Source: JAWXCM01 sp034408745 (GTDB lineage: Bacteria > Acidobacteriota > Terriglobia > Bryobacterales > Bryobacteraceae). Taken from it: a stretch of 13,738 bases of DNA. A model generated the notes under the pieces. It made no database searches, was not told the origin of the DNA, and saw nothing but the letters and a program-made list of their open reading frames with translations. The translations under genes were made by a program, and so were the position numbers. Position 1 is the stretch's first letter, and every line of letters starts with the position of its first letter. The DNA is taken from assembly GCA_034408745.1 (NCBI GenBank), contig JAWXCM010000086.1, positions 1 to 13,738 on the forward strand, written 5' to 3'. Below, one piece after another: positions 7,577 through 13,738 of the stretch.

Positions 7577-7582
7577 TATAAT
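7577..7582 (+). promoter_or_regulatory. Perfect TATAAT box just upstream of the phosphatase gene
   Basis: TATAAT ends 11 bases before the phosphatase ATG, with only a weak -35 (TTTTGG, 7555-7560, 16-base spacer). If used, transcripts would start about 5 bases before the ATG and lose the GGAGAG ribosome site (7584-7589). It is either a weak internal promoter giving near-leaderless mRNA or a coincidence. Confidence 0.25.
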
Positions 7583-7593
7583 CGGAGAGATTC

Positions 7594-8313
7594 ATGCTCG
7601 AAGCCGTCGGCCTTTCGGACCCGGGATGTGTCCGAACTAATAACGAAGATTTCTTCGTGCTGTCTCCATCCCTTGACCTGTATCTGATTGCTGACGGGAT
7701 GGGCGGCGCCCGGGCGGGCGAACACGCTTCCCGCCTGGCTGGTGAAACCGTAGCCGAATTCATGCTCAACGCCGAGGAGCCCAACAGCGAAACTCTGCTC
7801 CACGCCCTCGCCGAAGCCAACCGCAAAGTACTGCGCGTCGCGGACAGCGATCCGCAGTTCCACGGAATGGGCACAACGTTGACGGCGGCCTGGCGAGTCG
7901 GCGACGATCTGCTGCTGGCCAACGTCGGCGACAGCCGCGCCTACATGTGGCAAGAAGGCGTTCTGCACGCCATCACCGAGGATCAGACCTGGGTGAATGA
8001 GGTCGGCCGCAAGCTGGGGATCGATGAGGAGCACCTGAAGGTGCACCCGATGCGGCATGTCCTGACGATGGCAATCGGTGTCAGCGACGCCCTGCGAATT
8101 CACTCGTATGCGGTGCCCTTGATCGACGGTTCGCTGTTTCTTCTCTGTAGTGACGGACTCCACGGAGTCGTCGACGCAAAAACGATTGGTGAGATTTTGT
8201 CGTCGCCCGAGCCACTAGAGAGTAAGTGTCAATTTCTCGTCGATGCAGCCCGGCGGGCGGGCGGCCCGGACAACATAACCGCGGTAATTATCGCGGTAAA
8301 GCCCGAAAAGTAA
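7594..8313 (+). CDS. PP2C-family serine/threonine protein phosphatase (Stp-like)
   Basis: 239 residues, the normal length of bacterial one-domain PP2C phosphatases, which are cytosolic Mn/Mg-dependent enzymes that dephosphorylate Ser/Thr residues and usually oppose Hanks-type kinases. All core motifs are present: NNEDFF (16-21), ADGMGG (33-38) with AGEHAS, GMGTTLTAAW (91-100), ANVGDSRAY (109-117), TEDQTW, CSDGLHG (185-191) and GGPDNIT (223-229). The metal-binding aspartates D34, D187 and D226 are therefore intact. The ATG has a GGAGAG a few bases upstream. The next gene's frame begins inside this gene if its only canonical start, at 8226, is used. No kinase gene is visible in the window, and the neighbours are exported proteins, so the substrate must be encoded elsewhere or be a cytosolic partner of the envelope module. 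Confidence 0.93.
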   Translation: MLEAVGLSDPGCVRTNNEDFFVLSPSLDLYLIADGMGGARAGEHASRLAGETVAEFMLNAEEPNSETLLHALAEANRKVLRVADSDPQFHGMGTTLTAAWRVGDDLLLANVGDSRAYMWQEGVLHAITEDQTWVNEVGRKLGIDEEHLKVHPMRHVLTMAIGVSDALRIHSYAVPLIDGSLFLLCSDGLHGVVDAKTIGEILSSPEPLESKCQFLVDAARRAGGPDNITAVIIAVKPEK

Positions 8314-8939
8314 GCAACCTTCTAAGGACCCTCGCGGGTCTTGTCCTCTTTTCCTGTTCTCTGCAGGCAGCGTCGCTGCTGCACATACGTGTGCTCGAAG
8401 GCGAAGGCGGGATTCACACCGGTGGCGGTCGGTCCGCCCGCGGCATCCTGGTAGAGATCACTGATGAAACCGGCAGGCCGGTGGACGGCGCCGCGGTAAG
8501 TTTCCGGCTTCCTGAAGACGGCCCCGGCGGTACATTTGCCCACGGCATGCGCACGGAAATCGTCATGACCGGACCCGACGGACGCGCCGGATTCCGCGAG
8601 TTTCTCCCTGGCCGCACCACCGGTCCCTTTCAGGTTCGAGTCACGGCAGTGCGCGATGGCGTGCGCGCCGGCACTGTCATTGACCAGTACATCGCCGAAC
8701 CCACAGCCGCTCAGGCCCGGGCGAAGGGCTTTGTTTCGTCATCGGGCACAGCGTCGGAAAGCAGGCTTTCGAAGAAGTGGATCATCTGGCTGGCCGTCGC
8801 GGGCGTAGCTGTCGCCGCGGGTCTTGCCGCGGGCGCCAGTAGCGGCTCGGGCGGCGCTGCCACTGGCCCGCCGCCGGTGGTTGCTGTGCCGCCTCCCACT
8901 GTCGGTCCACCGGCCATCACCATCGGGAGGCCGCAATGA
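8226..8939 (+). CDS. Exported Ig-like-domain protein with C-terminal transmembrane anchor
   Basis: Up to 237 residues. A hydrophobic export signal (LLRTLAGLVLFSCSLQA) lies at residues 32-48. It contains a possible lipobox (LFSC) and is followed by a beta-sandwich of invasin/Big_1-like or carboxypeptidase-regulatory-like type (GILVEITDETGRPVDGAAVSF...GPDGRAGFREFLPGRTTGPF). A transmembrane helix follows at about 185-205 (WIIWLAVAGVAVAAGLAAGA), then a Gly/Pro-rich tail ending ITIGRPQ. Similar proteins of unknown function occur in acidobacteria. The start is a problem: the only ATG/GTG/TTG ahead of the signal is the GTG at 8226. It lies 88 bases inside the phosphatase gene and would add a 28-residue Arg-rich extension. 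Immediately before the signal there is only GTA-AGC. The stop overlaps the next gene's ATG (ATGA). Confidence 0.65.
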   Translation: MSISRRCSPAGGRPGQHNRGNYRGKARKVSNLLRTLAGLVLFSCSLQAASLLHIRVLEGEGGIHTGGGRSARGILVEITDETGRPVDGAAVSFRLPEDGPGGTFAHGMRTEIVMTGPDGRAGFREFLPGRTTGPFQVRVTAVRDGVRAGTVIDQYIAEPTAAQARAKGFVSSSGTASESRLSKKWIIWLAVAGVAVAAGLAAGASSGSGGAATGPPPVVAVPPPTVGPPAITIGRPQ

Positions 8940-9490
8940 GACGGATCACGCTCTTGCTGACATGCCTCGCGCTGGGCGCGGCCGGGCAGATTTCGCTCCC
9001 GCAAATTGGCTTCGTTCGGGATTTGGCAGGTTCGCTGAGACCCGTGTTTGGCGTCGCTGGCGCTTTCATGGTCGGCGAGCCGGTGCTGGCCGGTGTTGTA
9101 TCGGCGGCTTCATCGGGTGCTTATGCGGTCGCGTCGACTGGCTCGGAAATTGTGGTCGTTACCGGGAATGAGATTGTTTGGCGTCGAGAGGCGCCGGATT
9201 CGGCGGTCGAGGCGTTCGGGTTTGGTGCCGGCGGCCGGCCCGAATGGGTTCGTTTCGTAAACGGCACGTGTCTGGTCTGGCCTTCCAAAGGCGAGCCGAA
9301 AATGGCTTCGTTCTGTAAAAACGAGGCACCTTCGCGGATGCAGTTGAGCTCGCGTCTGCCCGACCGAGTCGAGGGTGAGCCCGAAACGTTCGCACCCGGC
9401 TGGCTGGTGCTACGGTCCGCCACGCGGGTGTACCTGGTTCGAACCGGTCCCGACGAGACGATTTATGAGCTGCCGGAGGCCGCACAATGA
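8936..9490 (+). CDS. Secreted protein of unknown function
   Basis: 184 residues with a clear signal peptide (MRRITLLLTCLALGAAG, then QISL), so it is exported. I do not recognise a family. The body is rich in short beta-strand-like segments (AYAVASTGSEIVVVTGNEIVW, then a predicted turn, and LVLRSATRVYLVRTGP), which could be a few blades of a propeller-like fold. Two cysteines in the mature part (C112, C127) are spaced to form a disulphide. The start is well supported: GGGAGG at 8925-8930 lies five bases before the ATG, which overlaps the previous stop by four bases. Its own stop overlaps the next ATG in the same way. Position and coupling suggest that it works with the Ig-like and ASH proteins on either side. 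Confidence 0.75.
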   Translation: MRRITLLLTCLALGAAGQISLPQIGFVRDLAGSLRPVFGVAGAFMVGEPVLAGVVSAASSGAYAVASTGSEIVVVTGNEIVWRREAPDSAVEAFGFGAGGRPEWVRFVNGTCLVWPSKGEPKMASFCKNEAPSRMQLSSRLPDRVEGEPETFAPGWLVLRSATRVYLVRTGPDETIYELPEAAQ

Positions 9491-10842
9491 GACGTCCGCT
9501 TCTCGCACTCCTGCTGTTTCCTTTCGCGCTCTCCGCGCAACTTCAGCTGTTTCTGGCTCCGCAGGGCGGTACCGAGACCCCGGTGAGCGGCGTGCACGAC
9601 ATGGGTCCGGTCGCGGTCGCCGAATCGTCGAGCGTGCGCTTCCGGCTGCGAAATCTGGGCCAGGCGTCGGTGACCCTGACCTACTTATACGCCGCTGGCA
9701 CCGGCTTCACGATGACTGGCGCGCCAACCATGCCGTACATCGTCGCTTCAGGCGTCAATGTCGACTTCACCATTCGCTTCGGCCCTCCCAATTCGGGCAG
9801 CTACAGCGCGAATCTACAGATCAATGGAACCGGCTATCTGCTGCGCGGCACCGGGCTTCCAGGTGCGACATTGAGGCTGGACGGCACGGACCTCGTCGCC
9901 GGCGGCGCCATCGATCTGGGACGTGTGGAGCGGGGCGAATCCTCTCGCGCAACTCTGACGCTGGTGAACACGACCACCGAGCCCGTCACTGTAGACACCG
10001 TGCAAATTGCCGGTTCGGCCTTCTCGTTCGCACCAGGCATGTCAGCGTTCCCCGCCACACTGCAGCCTGGAACATCCGTACCCTTCACCATCGTCTACAA
10101 TCCGTCCGCCAGCGGCATCGCGACTGGCACACTCACCATCGACAGCCGAATCTTCCGGCTTACCGGTACTTCCTTTGAGCCGACGATGCCCCGGCCCACC
10201 GTCCTGATTGAAACCGGCGCAGTCCGAAGCGGACAGCAGGGTCGGGTCTCCGTGCGTCTGTCGGCTATCTCCAAAGCGTTCGCCAAAGGACAACTGCGAA
10301 TGGAACTGAGACCCGCCGGATCGATCCGGGACAACGATCAGGCAGCTATGTTTACCGCCGGGTCGCGCACGCTCACGTTCGACGTGTCACCGGGCGACGA
10401 AGTGGTGAAACTGCGAGGCGACACCAGCGCCGTTTTCCAGGCTGGCACCACCGCCGGTACCATCGTATTTGTTGTGGAAGCTGGCGGGTTTACGGAGCAG
10501 GCCTCGGTGGCGGTCGCGCCCGAGCCGGTGAAGCTCGACAAGACGGCCGCGGTTCGAACGGCGGCGGGAATCGACGTGACGCTTGCAGGGTTTGACAACA
10601 CACGCTCGCTCAGCGAAGTAGCGTTCACCTTCTATTCGGCGGGCCAGCCGATGGCGAGCATGCCGATTCGCAGCACAGTCGGGCCCGATTTCGTGCCGTG
10701 GTGGGCATCGTCGACGCTCGGCGGTATCTTTCAGTTGAGGGCTGCGTTTCCGGTAACGGGAGATGGGTCCAAAATCTCGGGAGTTGAGGTGACCATGACC
10801 AGCAGCGCAGGCAAAACAACCACGGAGCGCATCGCGTTTTGA
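9487..10842 (+). CDS. Secreted protein with two tandem ASH (choice-of-anchor) domains
   Basis: 451 residues. A signal peptide MRRPLLALLLFPFALSA covers residues 1-17. Two successive beta-sandwich units of about 90 residues follow, at about 35-122 and 140-228. Each carries the ASH/choice-of-anchor D pattern: an opening D-x-G-x-V segment (HDMGPVAVAESSSVRFRLRN and AIDLGRVERGESSRATLTLV) and a closing strand (GTGYLLRGTGLPG, FRLTGTSFEP). These Ig-like folds mediate protein binding at surfaces. The C-terminal 220 residues are also beta-rich but not assigned. There is no transmembrane helix or recognisable sorting tail. GGAGG at 9475-9479 is seven bases before the ATG, which overlaps the previous stop. 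Its stop overlaps the TTG of thiD. Confidence 0.8.
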   Translation: MRRPLLALLLFPFALSAQLQLFLAPQGGTETPVSGVHDMGPVAVAESSSVRFRLRNLGQASVTLTYLYAAGTGFTMTGAPTMPYIVASGVNVDFTIRFGPPNSGSYSANLQINGTGYLLRGTGLPGATLRLDGTDLVAGGAIDLGRVERGESSRATLTLVNTTTEPVTVDTVQIAGSAFSFAPGMSAFPATLQPGTSVPFTIVYNPSASGIATGTLTIDSRIFRLTGTSFEPTMPRPTVLIETGAVRSGQQGRVSVRLSAISKAFAKGQLRMELRPAGSIRDNDQAAMFTAGSRTLTFDVSPGDEVVKLRGDTSAVFQAGTTAGTIVFVVEAGGFTEQASVAVAPEPVKLDKTAAVRTAAGIDVTLAGFDNTRSLSEVAFTFYSAGQPMASMPIRSTVGPDFVPWWASSTLGGIFQLRAAFPVTGDGSKISGVEVTMTSSAGKTTTERIAF

Positions 10843-11624
10843 TTCCCGCCGTTGCGCTGACCATCGCGGGTTCCGATCCCAGCGGCGGGGCGGGTATTCA
10901 GGCCGACCTGAAGACGTTCCACCAGCATGGCGTTTACGGCGAGGCGGTGATCACTCTCATCACGGTGCAGAACACGCGCACCGTTTCGCGCGTCGAAGTG
11001 CTGGACCCCGGGCTCGTGGCCGACCAGATTCGGGCCGTGGTCTCCGACATTCCGCCCAGAGCGGCCAAAACGGGCGCGCTGGGCAGCGCCACCGTAATTG
11101 AGGCTGTGGCTCGCGAGGCGGCTTCGTTTTGTTTTCCCCTGGTAGTCGATCCGGTGATGATCAGCAAGCACGGTGCGGCCCTGATTGCCGCCGACGCCCA
11201 GGTGGCTCTGCGGGAACTGCTAATTCCCCGGGCAACCCTGCTGACGCCGAATCTTCACGAAGCGGCGGCACTCACTGGCTTTGAGGTTTTCGACGTGGCC
11301 GGCATGCGCCGGGCAGCCGAGTCGCTGCTCGCTCTGGGCTGTCGAGCCGTGTTGGTGAAGGGCGGGCACCTCGAAGGCGAGGCTGTCGACGTGCTGTTCG
11401 ATGGACGGGAGTTTCGCGAGTTTCCGGCACCCAGGATTGTGACACGGCACACTCATGGGACCGGCTGTAGCTACTCAGCTGCGATTACAGCGAACCTTGC
11501 GAAGGGACTCGAGTTGGTAGAAGCTGTAGCCGCGGCACGAGCCTGGATCGCCGAGGCGATTCGAACGAATCCGGGTTTGGGAGCGGGGTCGGGGCCAGTC
11601 AATCACTTCGCGCCGGCAAAGTGA
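10839..11624 (+). CDS. thiD: Hydroxymethylpyrimidine/phosphomethylpyrimidine kinase
   Basis: 261 residues, the normal size for a stand-alone ThiD, which phosphorylates HMP and HMP-phosphate with ATP to make HMP-pyrophosphate for thiamine synthesis in the cytosol. Ribokinase-family motifs are all present: AGSDPSGGAGIQAD (10-23, substrate pocket), KTGALGS (77-83), VVDPVM (102-107), TPNLHEA (136-142), VKGGH (173-177) and HGTGCSYSAAI (206-216) with the anion hole and catalytic-site Cys210. The start is a TTG whose last two bases are shared with the preceding stop. No other start lies before the conserved core and no strong ribosome site is visible, so initiation probably depends on coupling to the ASH gene. 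I saw no other thiamine genes and no TPP-riboswitch-like leader here. Its 3' end overlaps the histidine kinase by 26 bases. Confidence 0.95.
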   Translation: MIPAVALTIAGSDPSGGAGIQADLKTFHQHGVYGEAVITLITVQNTRTVSRVEVLDPGLVADQIRAVVSDIPPRAAKTGALGSATVIEAVAREAASFCFPLVVDPVMISKHGAALIAADAQVALRELLIPRATLLTPNLHEAAALTGFEVFDVAGMRRAAESLLALGCRAVLVKGGHLEGEAVDVLFDGREFREFPAPRIVTRHTHGTGCSYSAAITANLAKGLELVEAVAAARAWIAEAIRTNPGLGAGSGPVNHFAPAK

Positions 11625-12996
11625 AATGAAAGGTCGCGCCCTGGCCGGGTGTCGATTCGGCCCAGATGCGGCCGCCGTGCCGCTCCACCACTCGCTTGCA
11701 AATCGCCAGACCGATGCCCGAACCGGGAACATCCTTACCGTGCAGCCGCCGAAAGATGCCGAAGATCCGTTCGGCGTATTCCTGTTTGAAGCCCTGCCCG
11801 TTGTCGGCGACCGTCAGCCGCCAAAACTGCGGACTCTCGCGCATCGCTGAGATGATGATGTGCGACGGTACGCCGGGGCGGCTGTACTTGAATGCATTGC
11901 CAGTCAGATTCTGAAAAACCTGCTGGATCTGGCGGGGATACCCGACAACCACGGGCAAATCTCCGCATTCCACGCCGGCCATGTGTTCGGAGATCGAGGC
12001 GACCAGTTCCGTCAGCGCCACCTCTTCGGGCTGCCTGTTATCGTCGATTCCCATGCTGGAGTAGGCCAGCACATCCGCAATCAGCTGTCCCATGCGTTGC
12101 CCGGCGGATACGATGAAATCCAGGTGGCGGTCAGTGTTCCCGTCGAGCCGGCCTTTGCACTGCCTCTGTACCAGTTGAGAGAACGTGATCACCGTACGAA
12201 GCGGCTCCTGCAGGTCGTGGGCGGCGATGTAGGCGAACTGGCTGAGGTCGTCATTCACGCGCCGCAACTCCTCATTGGCCCGGGTCAGTGCACGTGCCGC
12301 TTCGTACCGCTCTGTGACGTCGAGCACCACAATCTGCAGGCCTGAAACCTCTCCGGATGCCGCAAGCACCGGGGCGCAGTTGATGTTCCACCAGCGCATT
12401 GAGCCGTCCACGACAGAGGCGGCTTCAAACTCGAAGTTGTGTACGGGTCGCCCCGTAGCCAGCACCTGTTCGTAAACTGGCTTCACCCAGGAGGCAACCA
12501 CAGGCGGCAGTACCTCATCGACGGTAAGGCCCAGATGTTCCTCGGGCCGCCGCCCGTTGACTGCCGCCAGCGTTTCATTGATCCGGCGGAACCTGAATTC
12601 ACGGTCGAGAAAGCAGAGTCCGACTGGCAGCTTGGAGTACAGCATCTCCAGTTCCGCCGTGTTGTCGCGAATCTCGTCCCGCAGGCGCTCCTCGGATTCG
12701 CGCAACTGTGCCGCGAGGCGGCTCACCAAAAGGGATGTGACCACGATTACGGAGATCCCCGGCCAGTTCAGCGTCGGGATGGTGGTCGACTTCATCAGAC
12801 CCGTGAGCGGAATCAAGAACCGGATGCACACAACGGTGAACAGTCCGGGCCCATACCCCCGCCAGGCAGCGACGGCAAGCGCGACCAGGTACGGAAGGGC
12901 AGTCCAGATCGTATTGGCACGCAGGTGCGGGGCGGTAGCGTTATTTGCGGCGACAGCCACGATGAGGGCCACAGCGGCAACAACGTACCCACGCAC
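11599..12996 (-). CDS. Membrane sensor histidine kinase with DUF4118-like and PAS domains
   Basis: About 465 residues from the GTG at 12996. I chose this GTG because GAGGTGA lies four bases before it; a GTG at 13032 would add 12 residues without a ribosome site. Four hydrophobic segments (about 3-20, 30-46, 50-68, 78-95) form a small membrane domain like that of KdpD-type or DUF4118 sensors, with almost no periplasmic part. A coiled-coil linker (about 96-120) and a PAS domain (about 122-230, ending IVVLDVTERYEAAR) follow. The kinase core comes next: H-box AHDLQEPLRTV with His260, N-box NLTGNAFKYS (Asn363, Asn367), G1 ADNGQGF, F-box and GSGIGLAICKRVVERHGG. No response regulator is adjacent, so it is an orphan kinase here. 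The signal it senses is not deducible. Confidence 0.9.
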   Translation of the reverse strand: MRGYVVAAVALIVAVAANNATAPHLRANTIWTALPYLVALAVAAWRGYGPGLFTVVCIRFLIPLTGLMKSTTIPTLNWPGISVIVVTSLLVSRLAAQLRESEERLRDEIRDNTAELEMLYSKLPVGLCFLDREFRFRRINETLAAVNGRRPEEHLGLTVDEVLPPVVASWVKPVYEQVLATGRPVHNFEFEAASVVDGSMRWWNINCAPVLAASGEVSGLQIVVLDVTERYEAARALTRANEELRRVNDDLSQFAYIAAHDLQEPLRTVITFSQLVQRQCKGRLDGNTDRHLDFIVSAGQRMGQLIADVLAYSSMGIDDNRQPEEVALTELVASISEHMAGVECGDLPVVVGYPRQIQQVFQNLTGNAFKYSRPGVPSHIIISAMRESPQFWRLTVADNGQGFKQEYAERIFGIFRRLHGKDVPGSGIGLAICKRVVERHGGRIWAESTPGQGATFHFTLPARSD

Positions 12997-13050
12997 CTGG
13001 TCACCTCGGTCTTTGAAAGCTGGAGCGCGCACTTGTCTAAACTAGAATCG

Positions 13051-13090
13051 TGGCACGAGAAACCGTTTCCAGTGCCATTCATTTTTCTTA
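13051..13090 (+). terminator. 27-base dyad followed by a T-rich tract
   Basis: The dyad is centred on base 13064. Outer arms TGGCAC (13051-13056) and GTGCCA (13072-13077) and inner arms GAAAC (13059-13063) and GTTTC (13065-13069) match, so 11 of 13 positions pair. Nine of the next 13 bases are T, as in a plus-strand intrinsic terminator. It could stop antisense transcripts from crossing into tuf. Alternatively it is an operator for a dimeric regulator. Confidence 0.45.
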
Positions 13091-13091
13091 C

Positions 13092-13107
13092 CCAGGTCGG
13101 CACCTGG
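13092..13107. promoter_or_regulatory. Perfect 16-base palindrome, possible operator
   Basis: CCAGGT-CGGC-ACCTGG lies five bases before the second TAAACT copy. The perfect six-base arms suit a dimeric DNA-binding protein, with candidate targets the histidine kinase (minus strand) or the tRNA-tuf unit (plus strand). Confidence 0.35.
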
Positions 13108-13179
13108 TTTGGTAAACTAAAGAATCGTGCGGTGCCTCGAACGGCCTGCGCCTGTCAGGCTGCCTGCGGGCTCATGCAC

Positions 13180-13209
13180 TTGTTTCCTGCCTTCGCGATA
13201 TTCTATATT
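13180..13209 (+). promoter_or_regulatory. Likely promoter of tRNA-Thr and tuf
   Basis: TTGTTT at 13180-13185 and TATATT at 13204-13209, with an 18-base spacer. The predicted start near 13216 is about five bases before the mature tRNA, as expected for a tRNA promoter. The rest of 12997-13179 holds the dyads and repeats but no gene. Confidence 0.45.
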
Positions 13210-13220
13210 GAGTTAGTAAG

Positions 13221-13296
<76 letters not shown>

Positions 13297-13405
13297 GATT
13301 TTGCAGGTATACGTCGGCGCCACTTGTTTTGGTGTCAGCCCGGCGGCAAGCAGCAGGCTTCTCCTGCCTTCCTGTTTCAATCCAGACAGAGCTAAAGGGT
13401 CTGAT

Positions 13406-13738
13406 ATGGCGAAAGAAAAATTTGACCGCAGTAAGCCGCACGTCAACATTGGAACCATCGGTCACATTGACCACGGCAAGACGACGCTGACGGCAGCGAT
13501 CACGAAAGTGCTGTCGAAGCACAATCCGAAGAACAAGTTCCGTTCGTTCGATTCGATCGACAACGCACCGGAAGAAAAAGCTCGTGGTATCACGATTGCC
13601 GCGGCGCACGTGGAGTACGAGACGGCGAACCGGCACTACGCGCACGTCGACTGCCCCGGCCACGCCGATTACATCAAGAACATGATCACGGGTGCGGCGC
13701 AGATGGACGGCGCGATCCTGGTGTGCGCGGCCACCGAC
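13406..13738 (+). CDS. tuf: Elongation factor Tu, N-terminal part (runs off the window)
   Basis: The first 111 codons of EF-Tu, the GTPase that delivers aminoacyl-tRNA to the ribosome. The N-terminus MAKEKFDRSKPHVNIGTIGH leads into the P-loop GHIDHGKTT. Switch I (EEKARGITI, with the conserved Thr) and the G3 motif DCPGHADY follow, then KNMITGAAQMDGAILV. All catalytic and nucleotide-contact residues seen so far are standard, including the switch II His after PG. AAAGGG at 13394-13399 is six bases before the ATG. The 109 bases between the tRNA and the ATG are a leader with one weak hairpin (13353-13367) and no other gene. EF-Tu normally spans about 395 residues, so roughly 280 are outside the window. 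Confidence 0.98.
   Translation, partial: MAKEKFDRSKPHVNIGTIGHIDHGKTTLTAAITKVLSKHNPKNKFRSFDSIDNAPEEKARGITIAAAHVEYETANRHYAHVDCPGHADYIKNMITGAAQMDGAILVCAATD

Larger units (their letters stand above)
13038..13129. repeat. Two copies of a TAAACT...GAATCGTG motif
   Basis: TAAACTAGAATCGTG at 13038-13052 recurs as TAAACTAAAGAATCGTG at 13113-13129, differing by a two-base insertion. The copies are 75 bases apart and flank two palindromes in the kinase/tRNA intergenic region. They may be paired promoter or regulator sites; no convincing -35 box is seen at a proper distance. Confidence 0.4.

Noticed and set aside
7306..8163. 285-codon minus-strand frame opposite the TPR and phosphatase genes
   Set aside because: It spans two recognised genes antisense, and its translation shows no domain.
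10720..10860. Possible TPP riboswitch before thiD
   Set aside because: The region is coding sequence of the ASH gene, and I see no conserved THI-box pattern.
13353..13367. GCAGG-CTTCT-CCTGC hairpin between tRNA-Thr and tuf
   Set aside because: Five pairs and no T-run directly after it; too weak to call a terminator or attenuator.

Overview
The window looks like chromosomal DNA from a GC-rich acidobacterium, probably of the Solibacter/Bryobacter type. The main reason is a 1080-residue Oar-like TonB-dependent receptor that begins with a carboxypeptidase-regulatory-like domain. A choice-of-anchor (ASH) surface protein and an Ig-like protein with a Pro/Gly tail point the same way. This placement is inference from family knowledge. 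No rRNA, CRISPR array or transposase is visible.

Region by region: (1) 1-2249. On the minus strand lie the first 44 bases of a gene, a hotdog-fold acyl-CoA thioesterase, and a 5'-truncated arsenate reductase (arsC). Diverging from these is an arsR-arsM pair (arsenite-responsive repressor and arsenite methyltransferase) with a near-consensus promoter and an inverted-repeat operator. (2) 2250-3073. A hairpin separates arsM from a convergent sugar isomerase/epimerase gene that has lost its N-terminal half. At base 2820 this runs into an internal piece of a second TonB-dependent receptor on the plus strand, so the region is a rearrangement scar or an assembly chimera. (3) 3074-11624. Seven plus-strand genes are packed tightly: TonB receptor, TolB/CsgG-like plus TPR protein, PP2C phosphatase, Ig-like membrane-anchored protein, secreted unknown protein, secreted ASH protein, and thiD. 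From the phosphatase onward the reading frames overlap, by 4 bases at three junctions, so translation is probably coupled. (4) 11599-13220. A PAS-containing four-TM histidine kinase lies on the minus strand and overlaps thiD tail to tail. It is followed by an intergenic region with two strong dyads and a repeated motif. (5) 13221-13738. tRNA-Thr(GGT) and the start of tuf (EF-Tu), a classical arrangement that opens a translation/ribosomal gene cluster.

Functionally there are three themes. The first is arsenic detoxification by methylation, in which the reductase step has been lost locally. The second is an envelope operon that joins an outer-membrane receptor, a periplasmic TPR protein, a cytosolic Ser/Thr phosphatase and three exported proteins, with a thiamine-biosynthesis kinase at its end. 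The third is the tRNA-Thr/tuf locus. The most unusual items are the envelope operon, the gene at about 8226-8939 that has no normal start codon near its signal peptide, the two-sided truncation at 2820-3010, and the palindrome-rich region upstream of tRNA-Thr.
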